Source: Herbidospora daliensis (GTDB taxonomy: Bacteria; Actinomycetota; Actinomycetes; Streptosporangiales; Streptosporangiaceae). Taken from it: DNA of 64,000 bases. This document shows positions 34,348 to 40,744 of this stretch, in pieces. The stretch's first letter is position 1. Every line of letters starts with the position of its first letter. The DNA lies in the NCBI RefSeq assembly GCF_001570585.1, contig NZ_BBXF01000001.1:861691-925690 (forward strand), in the 5' to 3' direction. Below the pieces are notes generated by a model. That model saw only the letters and a program-made list of their open reading frames with translations, was not told the DNA's origin and did no database searches. The translations under genes and the position numbers were made by a program.

Positions 34348-34353
34348 TACGAT
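34348..34353 (+). promoter_or_regulatory. -10 box TACGAT of leaderless zinc-finger gene
   Basis: Seven bases before the ATG that starts MGMCEHL. Confidence 0.6.
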
Positions 34354-34360
34354 CAAGAGC

Positions 34361-34618
34361 ATGGGAATGTGCGAACATCTGCAGGTCGCCGGAGACCCGA
34401 AGCCGACCTCCCCGCAGGGGTGCGAGGAGTGCCTTCAGGAGGGCACCCGGTGGGTCCACCTGCGCAAGTGTCTTGACTGCGGGCATATCGGCTGCTGCGA
34501 CTCCTCGCCCCGCCGGCATGCCACCGCCCACTACAAGAACGCCGATCACCCGGTCATGCAGTCGTTCGAACCGGGTGAGGCGTGGAAGTGGTGCTTCATC
34601 GACAACGTGATGGGTTAG
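34361..34618 (+). CDS. UBP-type zinc finger protein
   Basis: 85 residues, almost entirely one ZnF-UBP domain: MCEHLQV, then GCEECLQEGTRWVHLRKCLDCGHIGCCDS, H-A-TAHY and HPVMQSF, with the closing WKWCFIDN. In eukaryotes this fold binds the C-terminal Gly-Gly of ubiquitin; the bacterial ligand is unknown. In other bacteria the domain occurs with, or fused to, cation/proton antiporters, which fits the convergent antiporter gene here (4-base overlap). An ATG 33 bases earlier lacks a promoter or ribosome-binding site, so the leaderless start is preferred. Confidence 0.88.
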   Translation: MGMCEHLQVAGDPKPTSPQGCEECLQEGTRWVHLRKCLDCGHIGCCDSSPRRHATAHYKNADHPVMQSFEPGEAWKWCFIDNVMG

Positions 34619-36201
34619 TCGCGCTCCAGGGTGGCCTCTTCGAAGTCGAGCTCCGCCATGATCCGGCGCAGCACCTCGTCGTCGATCCTGCGCTGGTCGC
34701 GGAGCCTGATGAAGACCGCCCGCTCGGCGGCGAGCATCTCCCGGCGCAACCGCCGGTAGACACTCGCGGGCGTCTCCTCGCCCTCGGGCCCGGTGCCGCC
34801 GCCGAGCCGCTCCCAGGCCATCCGGGCCACCCGCTCCGACCGGTCGCGGAGCCCCTGCACGACCTCCTCGTGGATGTCGAGCACCCCTTCGGCCACCAGT
34901 TCGTCGAGCCGGGCCGTGGCCGCCGCCGCGGCGGCCTGCTGGGCCGCGGCCTCCGACAGGTCGTCCTCGAACCGCTCGCGCTCGTTGGAGATGCCGAGCC
35001 TGCGGATCAGCCAGGGGAACGACAGTCCCTGGACGACCAGCGTGCCGATCACCACCGAGAAGGTCAGGAACAGCAGCAGATCGCGTTGCGGCACGTCGGC
35101 CGGCAGCGCGAAGGCCGCCGCCAGTGACACCACGCCCCGCATCCCGGCCCAGCTGAGCGTGGCCACGTTCTGCCACGGCACCTTGGGCTCCCGGGCCCGG
35201 ATCTTCTTCGACAAGATGCGCGGCAGGTAGGCGCTGGGCACCATCCAGAGCACCCGGCTCAGCACCGTCACCCCGAACAGCACCAGGGCGTACATGGCGA
35301 CCGTGGCGGGCTCGTAACCCTCCAGCCCGGCGATCAGCGGCAGCAGCTGGAGCCCGATCAGGGCGAAGACGATGCCCTCCAGCAGGAAGTCCATCACCTG
35401 CCACACGGCGGCCGACAACAACCGGGTGCCGTAGGAGGTGCGGCTCATCTGGTGGCCGAGGTAGATGCCGACGACGACCACGGAGATCACGCCCGAGGCG
35501 TGCACGACCTCGGCCGCCAGGTAGGCGCCCCAGGGCACCAGCAGCGAGATCGCGTTCGCCACCAGGGCGTCGGTGATCCGGGTCAGGATGTAGCCCGCGA
35601 CGTAGGCGATGGCCAGGCCGATGGCCAGGCCGACGCCGGCGGCGAACAGGAACTGCCCGCCCGCCGCCACGAAGCTCACCCCGCCGCCCGCGATCACCCC
35701 GATCGCGACCCGGTAGGCGGTCAGCGCGGTCGCGTCGTTGAAGAGGCTCTCGCCGATCAGCACGGTCATGACCCGGCGGGGGAGGCCGAGTTTGCGTCCG
35801 ACCGCCACGGCCGCGACGGCGTCGGGCGGCGCCACGATCGCGCCGAAGGCGATGGCCGCCGGGATGGTCAGCTCGGGCACCAGCAGGTAGGTCACCGAGG
35901 CGACCACGGCGGTGGAGAACAGCACCAGCCCGATCGAGAGCAGCATGACGGGCCGCTTGACGTCGCGCAGCCGCAGGTAGGAGCTGTCGAGGGCGGCCGA
36001 GTAGAGGAGCGGGGGGAGGAATACGAAGAGCACGATCTCCGGGCTCAGTTCGTATTCGGGCACGAAGGGGATGATCGACGCGATCAACCCGGCGAGTACG
36101 AGAAGCAGAGGGACATTCCAGTCCATCCGCCGGGCGAGCGCGGAGACCGCGAGCGCCCCGGCGGGAAGGGCCAGCAACTGGAGAATTGTGATCGCTTCCA
36201 T
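34615..36201 (-). CDS. Na+/H+ antiporter, CPA1/NhaP family
   Basis: 528 residues with ~12 membrane helices followed by a ~130-residue cytoplasmic tail. Family features include PPLLYSAALDSSYLRLRD, the ion-site region AFGAIVAPPDAVAAVAVG, and IGESLFNDATALTAYRVAIG. It should exchange sodium or potassium for protons across the membrane. The tail (EAAAQQAAAAAATARLDELVAEG...EEVVQGLRDRSERVARM) is Ala/Glu-rich helix and likely regulatory. ATG is used; a TTG directly before it sits six bases after TACGAT, so the transcript may begin there. Paired with the convergent UBP zinc-finger gene. Confidence 0.93.
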   Translation of the reverse strand: MEAITILQLLALPAGALAVSALARRMDWNVPLLLVLAGLIASIIPFVPEYELSPEIVLFVFLPPLLYSAALDSSYLRLRDVKRPVMLLSIGLVLFSTAVVASVTYLLVPELTIPAAIAFGAIVAPPDAVAAVAVGRKLGLPRRVMTVLIGESLFNDATALTAYRVAIGVIAGGGVSFVAAGGQFLFAAGVGLAIGLAIAYVAGYILTRITDALVANAISLLVPWGAYLAAEVVHASGVISVVVVGIYLGHQMSRTSYGTRLLSAAVWQVMDFLLEGIVFALIGLQLLPLIAGLEGYEPATVAMYALVLFGVTVLSRVLWMVPSAYLPRILSKKIRAREPKVPWQNVATLSWAGMRGVVSLAAAFALPADVPQRDLLLFLTFSVVIGTLVVQGLSFPWLIRRLGISNERERFEDDLSEAAAQQAAAAAATARLDELVAEGVLDIHEEVVQGLRDRSERVARMAWERLGGGTGPEGEETPASVYRRLRREMLAAERAVFIRLRDQRRIDDEVLRRIMAELDFEEATLERD

Positions 36202-36229
36202 CAAGCGGTCATCGTATGTCCCTCAGTGA

Positions 36230-37456
36230 CTAGCTCCAGTCACGCCTGTCGTCGGCGCCCTCGGGACGGACCCGCTCGCCGGTGGAGTACATGGGCGGCT
36301 GCCCCTCCACGTAGGGCCGCGCGACCGGGCCGCCGAGGCCCAGCGGGTCGTTGGGGTCGACGCCCGGCTGCTGCGGCGGCTGCTGCTGGTAGCGGGGGTC
36401 GGCGTACTGCGGCTGCGGCGGGTACTGCTGCTGGACCGGCGGGGGCTGGAACGACGGGTCGGTCGAGTAGACCGCGCCCTGGGCGTACCCCTGCGGGTAA
36501 CCCTGGGGGTCGCCCTGGCCGAACGGCTCCGGCGGGAACGGCGGCGGCGCCTGCACCAGGTGCGGGCGCTGCGGCTCCGGCGGGAACGGCGGGTAGGGCT
36601 GCTGGGGCGGCAGCTGCTGCGGAGGCATCTGCTGCTGCGGGGGCATCGGCGGCTGCTGGACCTGCGGGGGCTGGTAGCTGCCGGTCTGGTAGACCGTCGC
36701 GTCGGCCTGGTAGACGTCGCCGCCGGGGAAGGGCTGCTGCTGGTGCTGGCCCGCCTCGCCGTCGGGCTCGGGGTCGAACTGGTAGGCCGGACGGCCCGGG
36801 ATCGGCGACGGGAACTGGTAGACCGGCTCGGCCGGGACCTGGCCGTCGAACGGCGGGAAGTCGGGCGGCGGCGGGGCCGCGCGGCGCGGCCGCTCACGCG
36901 GCGGGGCCTGCTGGTCGACGGCGACCAGGCGGTCGCGCGTCGGGGCGCCCCGGGCGACCAGCACGTCGTTGGGGCCCAGCGCGGCCGGGGCGGCCGGCGC
37001 GGGCTGGCCGTAGGCGGGGGTGGCCTCGGGGTAGGGGCCCGGGTCCCACCCGGCCGGCATGGGCTGCTGCTCCTGCGGGAAGGGCGGGAACGGCTGCTGC
37101 GGCGGCATCGGCTGCTGCTGCTCGGGGGCGGGCGGGCGCGAATACTGGCCCGTGCCGGGGTATTCGCCCGGATAGTCGGCCAGGTCGGGCGCCGGGAACG
37201 GGCCCGTGCCGGGCTGCTCATGGCCGCCCGCGGCCTGCCCGGTGGCCTCGGCGTAGCCGACCTGGAGGGTCTCCAGGAGGCGGCCGACGTCGTCCATGGG
37301 CATGCGGAAACTGGCGGTGCACATCTCGCCCCGCCACAGACTGAGGACGAGGGTGCCCTCGTGCCAGGTGACCCGCAGAACGCGGTCCTGACCTCGGGCG
37401 TCAAAGAAAACCTCGCCGAAGGATGGCAGCGGGACGACTTCCGACATGACAGACAT
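36230..37456 (-). CDS. Pro/Gln-rich protein with conserved N-terminal domain
   Basis: 408 residues. The first ~85 (SEVVPLPSFGEVFFDARGQDRVLRVTWHEG...LWRGEMCTASFRMPMDDVGRLLETL) form a compact conserved-looking domain. The remaining ~320 are low complexity: Pro, Gln, Tyr and Gly with phrases such as PPQQP, YPPFPPEP and QGYPQGY. Such tails are disordered and often mediate assembly or phase separation, or carry phosphorylation sites. No signal peptide or membrane helix. The chosen ATG has AAAGG five bases upstream; an earlier in-frame start would add a basic peptide. Divergent from dinG. Confidence 0.75.
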   Translation of the reverse strand: MSVMSEVVPLPSFGEVFFDARGQDRVLRVTWHEGTLVLSLWRGEMCTASFRMPMDDVGRLLETLQVGYAEATGQAAGGHEQPGTGPFPAPDLADYPGEYPGTGQYSRPPAPEQQQPMPPQQPFPPFPQEQQPMPAGWDPGPYPEATPAYGQPAPAAPAALGPNDVLVARGAPTRDRLVAVDQQAPPRERPRRAAPPPPDFPPFDGQVPAEPVYQFPSPIPGRPAYQFDPEPDGEAGQHQQQPFPGGDVYQADATVYQTGSYQPPQVQQPPMPPQQQMPPQQLPPQQPYPPFPPEPQRPHLVQAPPPFPPEPFGQGDPQGYPQGYAQGAVYSTDPSFQPPPVQQQYPPQPQYADPRYQQQPPQQPGVDPNDPLGLGGPVARPYVEGQPPMYSTGERVRPEGADDRRDWS

Positions 37457-37681
37457 AGTGCCTTTACCTGCCCTTATCCGTCCACTCGACCTCAAGAAAC
37501 CCTACAGAAACGCCCGTCTCGGATTGGTCGGGTCTCCCCTTTTGCCCGAGGTAGATCGTCTTTGACCCAGCGCCCCGTGTGGCCAGTGTGCCATGGGAAC
37601 TCCCCTTCGCACCCCCGAACTCCGGGATGTGGTCCGGCGGTCACGGTCCGATAACAGCGCTCTTCTGTCAGTGGCGGGCGC

Positions 37682-37687
37682 TAGCCT
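37682..37687 (+). promoter_or_regulatory. -10 box TAGCCT of leaderless dinG-like gene
   Basis: Six bases before the GTG start; no Shine-Dalgarno. Confidence 0.6.
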
Positions 37688-37693
37688 TTCGGG

Positions 37694-39652
37694 GTGCCGA
37701 AATCCGACCTGCCAACCGTAGAAGAGCTGCTCACGATCGCCGTCAGGGAGCTCGGCGGCGCCGAGAGACCCGGGCAGGTGACGATGGCGGCGGCGGTCCA
37801 GAAGGCGCTCGACAAGCGCGACCATCTCGCAGTTCAGGCGGGCACCGGCACCGGTAAGTCGCTGGCCTATCTGGTGCCCGCGATCCGCCACGCGGCGATC
37901 TCCGACAGCGCCGTCGTGGTGTCCACGGCAACCATCGCGCTGCAGCGCCAGCTCGTCGACCGCGATCTTCCGAGGCTCGCCGACGCGCTCGAAAAAGAAC
38001 TCCCGCATCGTCCGGAATTCGCCATTCTTAAGGGCCGTCGCAACTATCTGTGCCGATACAAGTCAACTGTCGGCATGCCCGAAGACGATCAGCTTTTCGA
38101 CCCCCGTGAGGTGAGCGCCACGGGCCGCATGGTCCAGCGCATCCAGGAATGGGCCGAGGAGACCGAGACCGGCGACCGCGACGAGCTCGTGCCGGGCGTC
38201 AGCGAGGTCGCCTGGCGTCAGTTCTCGGTGTCGGCGCGCGAGTGCCTGGGCGCCCAGCGCTGCCCCAGCGGCACCGAGTGCTTCGCCGAGCTGGCCCGCG
38301 AGCGGGCCGGCCTGTCCGACGTCGTGGTGACCAACCACGCGCTGCTCGCCATCGACGCGATGGAGGACTTCCAGGTCCTCCCCGAACACGAGGTCGTGGT
38401 CGTCGACGAGGCCCACGAGCTGGTCGACCGCGTGACGTCGGTGGTCACCGACGAGTTGTCCGAGTCGACGGCCGGGCTGGCCGCCCGCCGCGCCGGCCGC
38501 CTGATCGAGCAGGGCCTCGCCGACCGGCTCCAGGAGGCCGCCGAAGACCTCGGCTCCCTCCTCGCCGCCGCGCCCGCCGGCCGGGTCGACGAGCTGCCCC
38601 AGTCGCTGGGGCTGACCCTGGCGCTGCTGCGCGACGCGGCTTTCGCCTGCATCACCGCCCTCGGCTCCCGCAACGCCGACAAGGACGACCCCGACGGCGC
38701 CGGCGCGAAGAAGGCGGCCTTCACCGCGCTCGACGAGGTCCACGACACCGCCCAGCGCATGCTCGACGCGTTCGGCGCCGAGTCCGAGGTCGACCGGGCC
38801 GAGGTGGTGTGGCTGGAGGAGGGTTCCGGCCGGGTCCCCCCGACCCTCCGCGTCGCCCCGCTGTCGGTGGGCGGCATGCTCCGCGACAAGCTGTTCGGCG
38901 ACCGGACCGTCGTGCTCACCTCCGCCACCCTCGCCCTCGGCGGCACCTTCGACGGCATGGCGGCCCAGTGGGGCCTCGGCAAGAACGACGACTGGAGCGG
39001 CCTCGACGTCGGCTCCCCGTTCGACCACGCCAAGAGCGGCATCCTGTACGTCGCCAAGCACCTCCCCCAGCCCGGTCGCGACGGCCTGCCCGACGCCTAC
39101 ATCCAGGAGATGGTCGAGCTCATAGAGGCCGCGGGAGGCCGGACCCTCGGCCTGTTCTCCTCGATGCGCGCCGCCAAGGCGGCGACCGAGGCGCTGCGCG
39201 AGCGGCTGTCGGTGCCGCTGCTGTGCCAGGGCGACGACTCGACCTCGCTCCTGGTCAAGCAGTTCGCCGCCGACCCCGAGACGTGCCTGTTCGGCACCCT
39301 GTCGTTGTGGCAGGGCGTCGACGTGCCCGGCCCGTCGCTGACCTGCGTCATCATCGACCGCATCCCGTTCCCCCGCCCCGACGACCCGCTGACCTCCTCG
39401 CGCCAGCGCCACGTGGCGGCCAAGGGCGGCAACGGCTTCATGTCGGTCGCCGCCACCCACGCCGCGCTGCTGCTGGCCCAGGGCGCCGGCCGCCTGCTGC
39501 GCTCGATGGACGACCGGGGCGTCATCGCCGTCCTCGACCCCCGCCTGGCGACGGCCCGTTACAGCGGCTTCCTGCTGAACTCGCTACCGCCCTACTGGCG
39601 CACGACCGACCCGGCGGTGGTCCGGGCTGCGCTGAAGCGCCTCACGTCCTGA
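37694..39652 (+). CDS. dinG: ATP-dependent DNA helicase, DinG/XPD-like
   Basis: 652 residues. Walker A AGTGTGKS, motif VVSTATIALQRQLV, DEAH box VVVDEAHEL, TSATL, and the C-terminal motifs GLFSSMRAAK and GAGRLLRS are in order. Cysteines CRYKS, CLGAQRC and TEC in the insert between motifs I and II could bind the iron-sulphur cluster of this family. It should unwind DNA 5'-3', resolving R-loops or damaged replication forks. GTG start six bases after TAGCCT (leaderless). The 3' end overlaps the convergent MOSC gene by 11 bases. Confidence 0.93.
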   Translation: MPKSDLPTVEELLTIAVRELGGAERPGQVTMAAAVQKALDKRDHLAVQAGTGTGKSLAYLVPAIRHAAISDSAVVVSTATIALQRQLVDRDLPRLADALEKELPHRPEFAILKGRRNYLCRYKSTVGMPEDDQLFDPREVSATGRMVQRIQEWAEETETGDRDELVPGVSEVAWRQFSVSARECLGAQRCPSGTECFAELARERAGLSDVVVTNHALLAIDAMEDFQVLPEHEVVVVDEAHELVDRVTSVVTDELSESTAGLAARRAGRLIEQGLADRLQEAAEDLGSLLAAAPAGRVDELPQSLGLTLALLRDAAFACITALGSRNADKDDPDGAGAKKAAFTALDEVHDTAQRMLDAFGAESEVDRAEVVWLEEGSGRVPPTLRVAPLSVGGMLRDKLFGDRTVVLTSATLALGGTFDGMAAQWGLGKNDDWSGLDVGSPFDHAKSGILYVAKHLPQPGRDGLPDAYIQEMVELIEAAGGRTLGLFSSMRAAKAATEALRERLSVPLLCQGDDSTSLLVKQFAADPETCLFGTLSLWQGVDVPGPSLTCVIIDRIPFPRPDDPLTSSRQRHVAAKGGNGFMSVAATHAALLLAQGAGRLLRSMDDRGVIAVLDPRLATARYSGFLLNSLPPYWRTTDPAVVRAALKRLTS

Positions 39653-40469
39653 CGACCGGCGCCACCGGGTCGCCGATCTTCAGCTCGCCGAGGTTCTTCG
39701 GCACCAGCCGGATGCCGAACCAGGTCTTCCCGTCCCACCTGCGGTGCTTGGCCAGCGTGCGCAGGGGTTCCTTGCCGCGCTCGCGGGTGTCCGGGTCCCA
39801 GAGCGTGACGAAGCACCGGTCGCACAACTCGGAGACCCGGAAGTCGACGTCGCCGATGCGGACCGACGTCCAGGTGTCCTCCTCGAACGGCGCGAACCCC
39901 TCGACGACGACGCTCGGCCGGAACCGCGCGACGTCGAGCGGGCCGGGGGTCTCCTCCTGCCGCTCCATGGCGCCCTCGGCGATCCAGTCGTCGAGGCGGC
40001 GCAGGGAGTCGCGGGTGACCAGCAGCAACGGCGCGTCCCAGGCGAAACTGACCACCTCGCCGGGCAGCCCGCCGTGGTAGTCGACGATGTGCCGGCGGTT
40101 GGGGTCGTCGAGATACACGAGTCTGGCCGGTTTGCCGAGCAGACGGGTGAACCATTCATGCGCGTCGTCGTGCGCGAGCATGGCCTCGTCGAGCCCGTGG
40201 AAGTAGACGGGCACGAGGGGCCCGTCGGCAGGCGGCACCTTGAGCTCGTCGAGCCCCGGCGCGGTGAGCACCAGCCCGCCCTCGGGCGTGTTCACCGCCC
40301 GGACGGCGAGATACTCGGGGTTCTCACCTGACCAGTAGCCGTCCCCGGTGTCGTCGACGACGGCCCACCGGCGGTCGCCGTCGAGCCCCCATGGCAGCAC
40401 CTGGGCGTGGTCGACCCGGATACCGGTCGTCGACTTGACGGGATAGATCCGGATATCGGAGAGCATCAT
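39642..40469 (-). CDS. MOSC domain-containing protein
   Basis: 275 residues. MOSC_N region (SDIRIYPVKSTTGIRVDHAQVLPWGLDGDRRWAV) followed by the MOSC domain (ARFRPSVVVEG, VSELCDRCFVTLWDPDTRE, WFGIRLVPKNLGELKIGDPV). The CDRC cysteine is the sulphur-carrying residue conserved in MOSC/mARC proteins that handle molybdenum cofactor sulphuration or use it for N-reduction. It is probably a cytosolic molybdenum enzyme or sulphur carrier; the substrate is unknown. Leaderless start: TACAGT lies six bases before the ATG. The four-gene repeat-protein operon ends 32 bases upstream. Confidence 0.9.
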   Translation of the reverse strand: MMLSDIRIYPVKSTTGIRVDHAQVLPWGLDGDRRWAVVDDTGDGYWSGENPEYLAVRAVNTPEGGLVLTAPGLDELKVPPADGPLVPVYFHGLDEAMLAHDDAHEWFTRLLGKPARLVYLDDPNRRHIVDYHGGLPGEVVSFAWDAPLLLVTRDSLRRLDDWIAEGAMERQEETPGPLDVARFRPSVVVEGFAPFEEDTWTSVRIGDVDFRVSELCDRCFVTLWDPDTRERGKEPLRTLAKHRRWDGKTWFGIRLVPKNLGELKIGDPVAPVVRT

Positions 40470-40475
40470 CAGTCG

Positions 40476-40481
40476 ACTGTA
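40476..40481 (-). promoter_or_regulatory. -10 box TACAGT of leaderless MOSC gene
   Basis: Six bases before the ATG on the minus strand. Confidence 0.55.
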
Positions 40482-40501
40482 CGAGAAAGCGCTCTCTAGA
40501 T

Positions 40502-40744
40502 TCAGTCCGGGCGGGCGGCGCGAACGTCGAGGGCGTACCTGATACGGACGGAACGATATCGCTGACCCTCGGTGACATTTTCGGGCAGATTCTCCCGGTT
40601 GGTGCCCGAAGCGCCTTGGTCCTCGCCATGGAACTCGACGGTGTGCTCGGGCGCGACCCTGACGTCGAGGTCGTCGGCCTCGACGTCGGCGGCGACCACG
40701 ATGTCGGCCCTGGCGAGCTCCTCGTCGGAGGGGCGTCCGCTCAC
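40502..40744 (-). CDS. Small acidic protein, last gene of the repeat-protein operon
   Basis: 80 residues, strongly acidic in the first half (SGRPSDEELARADIVVAADVEADDLDV) and more basic at the end (RYRSVRIRYALDVRAARPD). No known domain, signal or membrane segment was recognised. The central part reads VAPEHTVEFHGEDQGASG. The GTG start overlaps the stop codon of the upstream 990-residue protein (GTGA), so translation is coupled; this, more than the sequence, supports it as a real gene. Confidence 0.6.
   Translation of the reverse strand: MSGRPSDEELARADIVVAADVEADDLDVRVAPEHTVEFHGEDQGASGTNRENLPENVTEGQRYRSVRIRYALDVRAARPD

Noticed and set aside
34615-36204. TTG as the firm start of the antiporter
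   Set aside because: Possible as a leaderless start, but the ATG one codon later is adequate and more common.
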